In this document: in pieces, positions 53,588-61,116 of the stretch
How the letters are laid out: every line of letters starts with the position of its first letter
Numbering within the stretch: the first letter of the stretch is position 1
NCBI GenBank assembly: GCA_039806065.1
Contig: JBDKJS010000083.1
Coordinates: 1 to 64,000 of the forward strand
Origin: JBDKJS01 sp039806065
GTDB taxonomy: Bacteria; Bacteroidota; Bacteroidia; AKYH767-A; 2013-40CM-41-45
Direction of reading: 5' to 3'
DNA: 64,000 bases
Notes under the pieces: model-generated
The model's database searches: none
Seen by the model: the letters and a program-made list of their open reading frames with translations, nothing else
What the model was told of the DNA's origin: nothing
Position numbers and translations under genes: made by a program

Positions 53588-54718
53588 TTGATAAAAAATA
53601 AAAATATACTTTCATTATACTCCTTGATCATAAGCCACATGATGGCCATACACTGTTTGGCTTCCACCACTCAATCTTTGAGCCAAATAGAACATAAAGT
53701 TAATACCAAACTTATCAATTTAAAATTTGATAGCATCACCATAAAAGTGAATGGTTCCTTTGCAGGTGACACTTTACTCAGCAGCACCTACACCCTACTA
53801 CTGGATCATGAACATATAAACTCAGATAGCGTTTACTATTTTAAATGCGGGGTCACCACAGCTGATGGATTGATCTATGCCGGGGATAGTATCAGTTTTT
53901 TTGACGATAGCAGTGCTTCCATTGTTAGTATTGACCAATCCCTTTCACAGTATGTTTATCTCAATCCTCCACTCCATTTCCTATATTTAAATCTCCAGGG
54001 AGCGAATGATGCTCCATTTAAATTTTTTGGCAATGGCATTACAGTGGTGGATACGGTAGCAACTGATTGCAGGGTGCGGGTAAAGTATGGAAATGAAAAA
54101 GGACACTTAATATATGAGTATAAAATAGGATTGGCGGATAGTGTAATGCACTACTACAGTACACGAACAGAAGTATCGGGCATGGGGGTTCAGCTTTATG
54201 AATGGGATTTTCAATATCATACATCAACTACAAAGCCAAACATCGATAGCTTACAATCCTTTTATAAAAAGCACTACACCCCGCCCCGTAGTAAAATAGA
54301 AGCCCCTAGGGCAAACGAATTAAGCATTGAACATATTAGGCAATTATTCAATCAATTAAATATTCAAATATCAGACTCCAATTCCTGGCATATGCTCGAT
54401 TTTTATTATGATACTTGCTTGCCATGCATCCAGTTAAAACAGGAGGTGGATAATCATCTAAGCCTTTTAACTGATACTATGAGTTTAAAAATATTCGCCA
54501 TCAACATAGCCCCTACCAGTAAAAGTCGAAATAAAAAGTTTAATGAAAGAATAAAATTGGCATTTGACGATAATAGATTTTTACAGTCAACTAAGTTAAT
54601 TTCTGGTTTTCCTCACCTCGTTGTGTTTCATCCTAAATTTGATTACATCATCTACCAACAATCTGGATTTGATAAAAATTTTATTACCCTACTCAAAAAG
54701 AAATTTTATTACCAATAA
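53588..54718 (+). CDS. exported thioredoxin-fold protein with CLPC motif
   Basis: 376 aa starting at TTG 53588 (MIKNKNILSLYSL). This start gives a complete signal peptide (to about residue 25, HCLAS); starting at the ATG at 53639 would lose its positive and hydrophobic part. The N-terminal 230 residues are beta-rich and not recognised. From about 255 a thioredoxin-like domain carries the redox pair C277-L-P-C280 (DTCLPCIQLK) and a FPHLVVF strand with the cis-Pro. Probably a periplasmic disulphide oxidoreductase or sensor. Spacing from the AsmA-like gene is 83 nt. Confidence 0.75.
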   Translation: MIKNKNILSLYSLIISHMMAIHCLASTTQSLSQIEHKVNTKLINLKFDSITIKVNGSFAGDTLLSSTYTLLLDHEHINSDSVYYFKCGVTTADGLIYAGDSISFFDDSSASIVSIDQSLSQYVYLNPPLHFLYLNLQGANDAPFKFFGNGITVVDTVATDCRVRVKYGNEKGHLIYEYKIGLADSVMHYYSTRTEVSGMGVQLYEWDFQYHTSTTKPNIDSLQSFYKKHYTPPRSKIEAPRANELSIEHIRQLFNQLNIQISDSNSWHMLDFYYDTCLPCIQLKQEVDNHLSLLTDTMSLKIFAINIAPTSKSRNKKFNERIKLAFDDNRFLQSTKLISGFPHLVVFHPKFDYIIYQQSGFDKNFITLLKKKFYYQ

Positions 54719-54741
54719 GTACAGTTGAAGCAGAGCAATAA

Positions 54742-54775
54742 AAAACCCAACAGTACTAGTGTGCTATTGGGTTTT
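54742..54775 (+). terminator. bidirectional terminator between thioredoxin-like gene and 54811 gene
   Basis: AAAACCCAA and TTGGGTTTT (9 pairs) enclose a second 5-pair stem AGTAC/GTGCT with a TAGT loop, separated by one C-A mismatch. T residues follow on both strands, fitting its place between two convergent genes. Confidence 0.85.
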
Positions 54776-54810
54776 GGATTGATTTAGCGGCAACAATTTT
54801 TTTTACATAG

Positions 54811-55125
54811 CTAGCTATTGCTTAACAAGCTATTTCTTTCTGCAAGAAGTTCCATAATTATTTTATAGTCAGCTAATGAAATTGGTCTAATGCTATTAAT
54901 TTCCTCAGGGCGTATTTCTATGGAAAGATCAGCACATCGTTTTTTATCATAAGCATCAAAAGCAGCCTTGTATGCATTCATTTTATGATGCTCCACAAAA
55001 AAATAAGCTATGGTGGCAGCTGCGGTATTGTACTTATTGATAATGATACCTGATTCCTTGGATCCTGTCTTAAAAGACACCAGGCTATAAACGTGGATGT
55101 AGTCTTGAAGTTCGAGTGGGGTCAT
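54811..55125 (-). CDS. hypothetical protein, 104 aa
   Basis: Not recognised. 104 aa, predicted all-alpha and soluble, slightly acidic to neutral: TPLELQDYIHVYSLVSFKTGS start, then helices with YKAAFDAYDKKRCADL and SLADYKIIMELLAERNSLL. No signal peptide or membrane segment. The gene ends 35 nt from a terminator hairpin and its start lies 133 nt from the divergent sixA gene. Base composition resembles that of its neighbours. No operon partner. Confidence 0.6.
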   Translation of the reverse strand: MTPLELQDYIHVYSLVSFKTGSKESGIIINKYNTAAATIAYFFVEHHKMNAYKAAFDAYDKKRCADLSIEIRPEEINSIRPISLADYKIIMELLAERNSLLSNS

Positions 55126-55246
55126 TGGTTAAATAGCATTTATTCATCAAAAATAATGGGTGAATAATTGAAAAAACAAAACACTTTGGTAGAAGCAAGT
55201 AAAAATGGGGCGAATATTTAAAAACTGAGTTGTTTTGATAATAGAT

Positions 55247-55254
55247 TAAATTTG
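55247..55254 (+). promoter_or_regulatory. -7 element TAAATTTG directly before sixA
   Basis: Exact TAnnTTTG match whose last base is 4 nt from the ATG at 55259, so the transcript would be leaderless or nearly so. No -33 TTG at standard spacing. Confidence 0.45.
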
Positions 55255-55258
55255 CAGC

Positions 55259-55756
55259 ATGAAGACGCTTTATTGCTGCCGCCATGCTAAATCATCATGG
55301 TCCATGCATCACTTACCAGATATTGATAGACCGCTTAATGAAAGGGGCTATGGCGATGCGCATCAAATGGCACAGCAGTTTACTCTGGGGCAGCCGAATC
55401 CAACGCTTTTAATTAGTAGTACTGCCACAAGAGCATTATCAACTGCAATGATCTTTGCACGTCATCTTCAATATAACACTGCTCAAATACAATTGGCACC
55501 GAACCTTTATGAAAGTAGTGTAGCTCACTATCTAGACCTTATAGCATGCATAGATGATGCGCATGAGGTAGTAATGCTATTTGGACACAACAATGTAATA
55601 AGTGATATGGTGATGACCCTTACCGGATTTCCAATAAGCTTGGCAACAGCAGGATTGGTTAAAATAACATTTGACTTAAGCAATTGGACGGAACTTTACA
55701 GTAGCAAGGGAGATTTAGTTTATTATAAATACCCCAAGCAGGGAACATTAAGCTAA
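55259..55756 (+). CDS. sixA: SixA-type histidine phosphatase
   Basis: 165 aa histidine-phosphatase-superfamily protein. N-terminal RHAKSSW motif (His9 nucleophile in CCRHAKSSW), DRPLNERG follows, ISSTATRALSTA carries the second conserved Arg, and a GHNNVISDM segment near 105-113 supplies the second catalytic His. In E. coli SixA removes phosphate from phosphohistidine. Lies upstream of the polyphosphate genes in the same direction; the 66-nt gap contains no terminator. Confidence 0.88.
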   Translation: MKTLYCCRHAKSSWSMHHLPDIDRPLNERGYGDAHQMAQQFTLGQPNPTLLISSTATRALSTAMIFARHLQYNTAQIQLAPNLYESSVAHYLDLIACIDDAHEVVMLFGHNNVISDMVMTLTGFPISLATAGLVKITFDLSNWTELYSSKGDLVYYKYPKQGTLS

Positions 55757-55822
55757 TGTTAAATTAAACTGAGGGGTGGTTAAAAACTTTCACAATAGCG
55801 TTGCCTTTAACACCTTTGTAAG

Positions 55823-56050
55823 ATGGATAAAGAAAAACAAGACCAACTAGCCACTACCATATCTTCAATCTTACAAAAAGAGTTGAGTAAATTTCCACGA
55901 TTTAAAAAACGGAAAGTAAGCGAAATGATTGCGCGTTTCTCATCAAAACTGGCGAAAAAACTATTGAAGCCTGTGGTAAAAGAAAACACAAAAAGTAAAA
56001 AGAGTGGTATCAGAAAACCGGCTATTACCAACAAGAAAGGTAAAAAGTAA
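55823..56050 (+). CDS. small basic protein before ppk1
   Basis: 75 aa, rich in Lys/Arg (about one third) with an amphipathic helical first half (ATTISSILQKELSKFPRF) and a disordered basic tail ending KKGKK. Its stop is 3 nt before the ppk1 ATG, so it is co-translated with polyphosphate kinase. A basic tail could contact an anionic polymer such as polyphosphate or nucleic acid. I do not recognise the family; it is kept as a gene because of the tight spacing and its start with MDKEKQDQ. A CACCTTTG -7-like element ends 4 nt before its ATG. Confidence 0.6.
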   Translation: MDKEKQDQLATTISSILQKELSKFPRFKKRKVSEMIARFSSKLAKKLLKPVVKENTKSKKSGIRKPAITNKKGKK

Positions 56051-56053
56051 GCT

Positions 56054-58117
56054 ATGACCAAACAATTGATGACCTTCACCAATCGTGATATTAGCTGGCT
56101 ATCATTTAATGAAAGAGTATTACAAGAAGCGGCCAATGAAACAGTACCACTATTAGAAAGACTTCGTTTTTTAGGAATTTATTCAAGTAACAGGGATGAG
56201 TTTTTCAGGGTGCGAATAGCTACCCTACAGCGCACCTTAAAACTAGGAATCAAAGGCCATAAAATAATGGGAGAGCCGCCAGAGCAATTGCTCGAACGAT
56301 TGGAGCAAATAATGTTAACTCAACAGCAAAATTTTAATAAAATATATAAAGAATTAATTGCAACGCTTGCTAGTCATAAAATTGTTTTGATTGATGAAAA
56401 AAAGTTGGATGCCAAGCAAGACCTTTTTGTAAGAAATTACTTTCATGAAACGGTGTATCCAAGGCTGGTGCCAATTATGCTCAGTGGGTTGAATAAATTT
56501 CCATACCTACGCGACAAATCCATTTACTTCTTCATCAATCTTGTTGGATTGTCGGCTACTGAAAAGCCAAATTATGCATTGGTAGAAATTCCCAGTAGTG
56601 TAGTGCCACGTTTTTTGATAATCCCTGGAAATGAAAGTCATTCATCACTCATCTTTCTAGACGATGTAATACGACATTGCCTAAAAGATATTTTTTCCAT
56701 TTTTAAATTCAAGCGAATTGAAGCCTTTAGCTTTAAGATAACGCGCGATGCCGAACTCGATTTTGAGACTGATGTAAGTAAAAGTTTAGTAGAAAAAATT
56801 TCGCGTAGCATTAAAAAAAGGAAAACAGGCGAACCGGTGAGGTTAGCATATGATGTGGCCATGCCTAAAGAAATGTTGGTTTACTTAAAACGTCATTTAA
56901 AAGGAGCAAAGCAATATTCCCTCATGCCAGAAGGCCGATATCTAAATATGAAAGACCTGCTCACCTTTCCATCAGAAATTGGTGAGCGGCTGCGCTATCA
57001 AAAGTTAAGGCCAACACAGCATCCAGCTTTAAATAATAGCAACAGTAAATTGCGTGCAATCGAGCTGCAAGATGTGCTATTGTGCTATCCCTATCAAAGT
57101 TATAATCACATCTTGGACATACTGCGTGAAGCAAGCATAGCGCCCTCTGTTAAAAGTATCAAAATAACACTCTATCGGGTAGCCCCAGTTTCAAGTATTG
57201 TGCACACACTCATCAATGCTGTAAAGAATGGGAAGCAAGTAACAGCAGTAGTAGAATTGCAAGCCAGGTTTGATGAAGAAGCTAATATTTATTGGGCCAA
57301 CAAACTTAAAGAAGAGGGTGCCAATGTGATCTATGGGGTGCCAGGTCTCAAGGTACATAGCAAGCTTTTTATTATTACCGCAAAAGAAAAAGGTAAGACA
57401 ATCCTTTACTCACATATTGGCACCGGCAATTTTAATGAAGACACGGCCAAAGTTTATGTTGACCATGCCTTACTAACCAGCAATAAAACCATCGGACAAG
57501 AGGTAAACCTTCTATTTGATTTTTATCAGAACAATTTCAAAACTGGTAAGTATGAAAAGCTTTTGGTGGCACCCTTTAGCATGCGCACCAATTTATTACA
57601 ATTTATAAAAAGGGAAACCAAGCATGCCCTTTCTGGAAAAAAGGCACACATCATCTTAAAAATGAATAGCCTCAGTGATCCCGAAATGATGCAAGCCTTA
57701 AGCAAAGCATCAGCATCAGGTGTAAAGGTTCAGTTGATCATCCGTGGAATATGTTGCCTAGGTTCAGAAAAGGCTTCCCGTTCAAATATAAGCAGCATCA
57801 GCATAGTTGATAAATATTTAGAACATAGTCGAATTTTTTATTTTTTCAATGACGGCAAGCCACGTTACTACCTATCGTCAGCTGATTTAATGGGCCGCAA
57901 CCTCGATTTCAGAAGTGAAGTGGCAGTGCCTATCGAAGATGATGCTATTAGAAAGCAACTAATGGACTATTTACATTATCAACTTCGTGATAATGTAAAA
58001 GCAAGGCTGCTGAATGGTAACAATGAATTTGTACCCCCACTGCCACTGAGCAAGCGGTTCAGAAGCCAAGATGAACTCTATTTATATTTTAAACAACGGG
58101 AACGAATAAAAAAATAA
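56054..58117 (+). CDS. ppk1: polyphosphate kinase 1
   Basis: 687 aa, typical length. Reversibly transfers ATP gamma-phosphate to polyphosphate. N-terminal domain signature FTNRDISWLSFNERVLQEA and SNRDEFFRVRIA; phospholipase-D-like catalytic domains with VHSKLFII (the phosphohistidine site), LLTSNKTIGQEVNLLF and the second conserved His in YLEHSRIFYFFNDG; the SADLMGRNLDFRSEVAVP segment near the C-terminus. Upstream small basic gene 3 nt away, ppx 54 nt downstream. Confidence 0.96.
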   Translation: MTKQLMTFTNRDISWLSFNERVLQEAANETVPLLERLRFLGIYSSNRDEFFRVRIATLQRTLKLGIKGHKIMGEPPEQLLERLEQIMLTQQQNFNKIYKELIATLASHKIVLIDEKKLDAKQDLFVRNYFHETVYPRLVPIMLSGLNKFPYLRDKSIYFFINLVGLSATEKPNYALVEIPSSVVPRFLIIPGNESHSSLIFLDDVIRHCLKDIFSIFKFKRIEAFSFKITRDAELDFETDVSKSLVEKISRSIKKRKTGEPVRLAYDVAMPKEMLVYLKRHLKGAKQYSLMPEGRYLNMKDLLTFPSEIGERLRYQKLRPTQHPALNNSNSKLRAIELQDVLLCYPYQSYNHILDILREASIAPSVKSIKITLYRVAPVSSIVHTLINAVKNGKQVTAVVELQARFDEEANIYWANKLKEEGANVIYGVPGLKVHSKLFIITAKEKGKTILYSHIGTGNFNEDTAKVYVDHALLTSNKTIGQEVNLLFDFYQNNFKTGKYEKLLVAPFSMRTNLLQFIKRETKHALSGKKAHIILKMNSLSDPEMMQALSKASASGVKVQLIIRGICCLGSEKASRSNISSISIVDKYLEHSRIFYFFNDGKPRYYLSSADLMGRNLDFRSEVAVPIEDDAIRKQLMDYLHYQLRDNVKARLLNGNNEFVPPLPLSKRFRSQDELYLYFKQRERIKK

Positions 58118-58171
58118 TTTAGGTGACCACAATTTTTCGAAAGAGGTTATATTAGTGGAAAATTTTTTAAA

Positions 58172-59077
58172 TTGAAATTTGCAGCCATTGATATAGGATC
58201 CAATGCCGTTCGACTGTTATTTGGTTATGTGATAGAAACCAACCATGGTCCTGAATTTACAAAAGCAGAGCTGATCAGAATCCCTTTGCGACTAGGCGAA
58301 GATGCGTTCATTCACCACAGGATAGGTCCAATGCTAGAAGAAAAGTTTATCAATGTAATGCAGGCATTTAAATTACTAATTGATGCTTACGGAGCCATTA
58401 GCTACCGTGCATGTGCCACCAGTGCCATGCGTGAAGCTGAAAATGCGCCAGCCATTATCCAAAAAGTAGCAGATCGTTGTGGTCTAAAGATAGAAATTAT
58501 CAGCGGTCGAATAGAAGCTGAAACAATTTATGCCAACCATGTAGCAGAGCATTTAGATCCTGCCAATGCCTACCTTTATATTGATGTGGGCGGTGGCAGC
58601 ACTGAGCTCACCTTATTTCATCAAAACCAAACAATAGCTTCCAAATCATTTGATGTGGGCACCATTAGGTGGTTGCACCAAATGGTGAGTAAGGAATATT
58701 GGGCAGCAGTAAAATCATGGGTAAGAACGGTAACAGCTGAACATGCCCCCCTGGTAGCCATAGGTTCAGGTGGCAACATTAATAAAATATTTAAAATGTT
58801 GGGGCGTAAAGAAAATAAGCCACTCACTTACACAAAATTACGAGAGTTGTATGATTATTTAAAAGCCTTTACTGTTGAGGATCGAATACGCCTGCTCGGA
58901 CTTCGGCCTGATAGAGCCGATGTGATAGTACCGGCTGCAAAAATCTTTTTAAGCATTATGAAGCACGCACAAATAGAAAAAATAATAGTACCGCAGATAG
59001 GCTTAAGCGATGGATTAATTCACCAGCAATATGAAGCCTATAAAATAAGTAGAGCTGCCAATCCACACCCACTATAA
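58172..59077 (+). CDS. ppx: exopolyphosphatase (Ppx/GppA family)
   Basis: 301 aa beginning with TTG at 58172 (MKFAAIDIGSNAVRLLFG); the conserved phosphate-1 motif starts 5 residues in, so no upstream start is needed. Second phosphate motif IDVGGGSTELTLF, then ATSAMREA and the GSGGNINKIFK segment. This is the short form, with the ASKHA core only and no C-terminal HD-type domain. Removes terminal phosphates from polyphosphate or, in GppA relatives, acts on pppGpp; the operon with ppk1 favours polyphosphate. Confidence 0.92.
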   Translation: MKFAAIDIGSNAVRLLFGYVIETNHGPEFTKAELIRIPLRLGEDAFIHHRIGPMLEEKFINVMQAFKLLIDAYGAISYRACATSAMREAENAPAIIQKVADRCGLKIEIISGRIEAETIYANHVAEHLDPANAYLYIDVGGGSTELTLFHQNQTIASKSFDVGTIRWLHQMVSKEYWAAVKSWVRTVTAEHAPLVAIGSGGNINKIFKMLGRKENKPLTYTKLRELYDYLKAFTVEDRIRLLGLRPDRADVIVPAAKIFLSIMKHAQIEKIIVPQIGLSDGLIHQQYEAYKISRAANPHPL

Positions 59078-59083
59078 AATACA

Positions 59084-59112
59084 AAGTCCGGTACCTGCGT
59101 AATACCGGACTT
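59084..59112. terminator. hairpin downstream of ppx
   Basis: Perfect 10-bp stem AAGTCCGGTA/TACCGGACTT with a 9-nt loop, 7 nt after the ppx stop. The plus strand lacks a T tract behind it, so as a terminator it is weak; on the minus strand some T residues follow. Confidence 0.55.
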
Positions 59113-59273
59113 AAGAAAAATGCTGATTCTGTGTGAGAAAAAAGCTTTACAAATGTTCAATCTTGCAACTATATTACCAATACCTAAAATTAAGTAATTT
59201 ACATACCTATTAGTGGGTATAAATCATTAAAATAGCGTCAAAAGCACAATACACGTTACAACACATAATTAAG

Positions 59274-59702
59274 ATGCCTGTCCACATCAATTTTTTTAAG
59301 GAAGCTATCAAACTGCGCCTGCTCCATAAACAACACCTTACTTTGTGGCTTATCAAATGTCTGAAAGATTTTGGTTATACCAATGGCGAAGTAAATATCA
59401 TTCTATGTAGTGATCGCTATTTGTTGAAAATGAATCAAGCTTATTTAAACCATCATTATTATACTGACATTATAACTTTTGACAATGGCAGTACAAAGCC
59501 CTTGGTGATGGCAGATTTATTTATTTCAATAAACTCGGTTCAAAAAAATGCCAAGACGCTCCAAATTAAATTTGATGACGAACTACACAGGGTAATGGTA
59601 CATGGCGTGCTACACCTCTGTGGTCATGGCGACAAAACCAAGGCTCAAAGTATGCTGATGCGAAAAGCAGAAGACCATTACCTTTCGCTGCGTAAGTTTT
59701 AA
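59274..59702 (+). CDS. ybeY: rRNA maturation RNase YbeY
   Basis: 142 aa zinc-dependent endoribonuclease of 16S rRNA processing and ribosome quality control. The YYTDIITFDNG and ADLFISI segments and the metal motif HGVLHLCGHGDKT are present, with H110 and H114 as ligands. The third ligand of the E. coli motif (H in HGYDH) falls on D120 here; I recall Asp at this position as usual in Bacteroidota YbeY. The end overlaps the convergent DUF6427-like gene by 4 nt. Confidence 0.92.
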   Translation: MPVHINFFKEAIKLRLLHKQHLTLWLIKCLKDFGYTNGEVNIILCSDRYLLKMNQAYLNHHYYTDIITFDNGSTKPLVMADLFISINSVQKNAKTLQIKFDDELHRVMVHGVLHLCGHGDKTKAQSMLMRKAEDHYLSLRKF

Positions 59703-60685
59703 TAGGTAGTAATTTTTAGGTAGATTGTAAAAACTAAAAGCATCAATACCAATAGCTCTTTAATCCAAAGTCGTTTATGGCCTGAAAGAAAATAGTAAGC
59801 CCAAAACAAACTCACAGGAGTAGCCATTACCAACCATTGAAACCAATTAATGGTATCCACCAAAAGAAGGCTACCTGCCATGGTGATGATATACAGTGTG
59901 AGTAATTGCTGACACAATCTTGTTTTTATGGCATTCTTATAATAATTGAGGCGCATTTTAATAGCAGCAGCTAAAGTTATTATAGCCATTAACAATCCAT
60001 AAAGTTGAATCGCCTTAGTGACTTCAAAATTATAGAACAACTTTTTATTGATTTCCATTGAAGTGAAATACGACAAGAAAGTAGGAAAACTATCCATACA
60101 ATAATAGCCAACTCCAGTAAGGAATATAGGAATTCCGATGGCAGTAGTGGCTATGAGCATTTCTTTCCATTTAAATGATCGAATAATAATAATAGCCCCT
60201 ATATAAAAAACAACCGCACTCATCAAGGGGGCATACAGCAATACTACAATCCCTATTAGAAGCCCTCCATCAAATAATTGCGCAGTAGCGTCTTGCTCTT
60301 TAAAGGCACTCATCATTTTATTAAAAACGGCTATTAATAAAAAATTGGCTACTAGCAGCGGCTGCGGCCCCAGAACGCTGTTGCTAAATCCACTTATTAC
60401 CAAATAGAAGAATGCTGGTAAGTAACTTTGTTTGTAAAGGATCTCATGTTTATTACTCACATGATTGAGGTAAAGTGCAGTACCTATTTGCAATGCAGCA
60501 GCCAAGAACCAATTGAGCCACATAGGGAGATGGCTATAGGCATTATTAAAAATTTGGATGAACAAGGATTTGAAGGGAGTAAAATCAGCAGCGCACTTCC
60601 ACCACCAAGGCAATGCGAGCAATAAACCCAAAAGGACTATACCCAACAGGTTAACAGGATAGATGGACCTAAAAAATTTTAACAT
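59699..60685 (-). CDS. multi-pass membrane protein, DUF6427-like
   Basis: 328 aa from ATG 60685 (MLKFFRSIYPVNLL); an ATG at 60766 would add 27 residues and collide with the divergent small ORF. About nine hydrophobic segments over the whole length, few charged loops, no catalytic motif. The sequence pattern and its position next to a tiny divergent membrane protein fit DUF6427, a Bacteroidota inner-membrane family of unknown role, but the assignment is from memory of family appearance and gene order. Ends inside the ybeY stop region. Confidence 0.7.
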   Translation of the reverse strand: MLKFFRSIYPVNLLGIVLLGLLLALPWWWKCAADFTPFKSLFIQIFNNAYSHLPMWLNWFLAAALQIGTALYLNHVSNKHEILYKQSYLPAFFYLVISGFSNSVLGPQPLLVANFLLIAVFNKMMSAFKEQDATAQLFDGGLLIGIVVLLYAPLMSAVVFYIGAIIIIRSFKWKEMLIATTAIGIPIFLTGVGYYCMDSFPTFLSYFTSMEINKKLFYNFEVTKAIQLYGLLMAIITLAAAIKMRLNYYKNAIKTRLCQQLLTLYIITMAGSLLLVDTINWFQWLVMATPVSLFWAYYFLSGHKRLWIKELLVLMLLVFTIYLKITTY

Positions 60686-60754
60686 CTTATTCGCCCAAAT
60701 GTAGAATTTGAAAAGCAACAAATGCGGTAGAAGAAATAAATATTTATAAGCAAT

Positions 60755-60850
60755 ATGATTAACCACAGACCTTATTACCTAGCCATTAAACAAGCCTTTG
60801 ATAAATATAAAACTCTTCCTACCTTTGAGGCGTTAAAAAAAGAACGATGA
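60755..60850 (+). CDS. very small ORF, 31 aa, coupled to the next gene
   Basis: ATG 60755 to TGA 60848-60850. A single basic amphipathic helix is predicted (LAIKQAFDKYKTLPTFEALK). Its TGA overlaps the ATG of the next small gene as ATGA, the coupling pattern used elsewhere in this window. No family recognised. It might serve as a leader for translation of the next gene rather than as a functional peptide. Confidence 0.4.
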   Translation: MINHRPYYLAIKQAFDKYKTLPTFEALKKER

Positions 60851-61008
60851 ATAAATTTTTCTACCTCCTTGGCAATTTATACGAAACAGTATTTACCGTG
60901 ATGAAAAGCATTGGCCCAGTGATGAACGTACTCATTATGCTTAGTTTGGCAACCGCTTTTTGCTATTGGTTAGGCCAAATGACCAAGCATAAGGAGCCCA
61001 AATTTTAA
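60847..61008 (+). CDS. small single-TM protein, possibly DUF6341-like
   Basis: 53 aa. Starts NKFFYLLGNLYETVF, then one transmembrane helix (about residues 26-43, MNVLIMLSLATAFCYWLG) and a short basic tail. Size, FF..L..L.E..F start and a YWL near the helix end resemble the small DUF6341 proteins that neighbour DUF6427 in Bacteroidota; this is a recollection of family appearance, not an alignment. Located divergently next to the DUF6427-like gene, which agrees. ATGA overlap with the 31-aa ORF. Confidence 0.6.
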   Translation: MNKFFYLLGNLYETVFTVMKSIGPVMNVLIMLSLATAFCYWLGQMTKHKEPKF

Positions 61009-61087
61009 GCGCAAGCGTTTGTTTATTTAGTAAAATGTAAGCCAAAGGCCAAGTTTTACAATTTTTGAGGAACCTTTTATTCCCAAA

Positions 61088-61105
61088 TTGGTAAAATATT
61101 ACCAA
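61088..61105 (+). promoter_or_regulatory. inverted repeat before the response regulator gene
   Basis: TTGGTAA-AATA-TTACCAA, a perfect 7-bp inverted repeat with a 4-nt spacer, ends 11 nt before the ATG at 61117. Position and symmetry suggest an operator for a dimeric regulator, perhaps autoregulation, or an RNA hairpin at the start site. Confidence 0.5.
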
Positions 61106-61116
61106 ACTGGAATAGT

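Noticed and set aside
59113..59273. 25-codon ORF (start at 59120 region) between ppx and ybeY
   Set aside because: Short, no recognisable features, no coupling to a neighbour.
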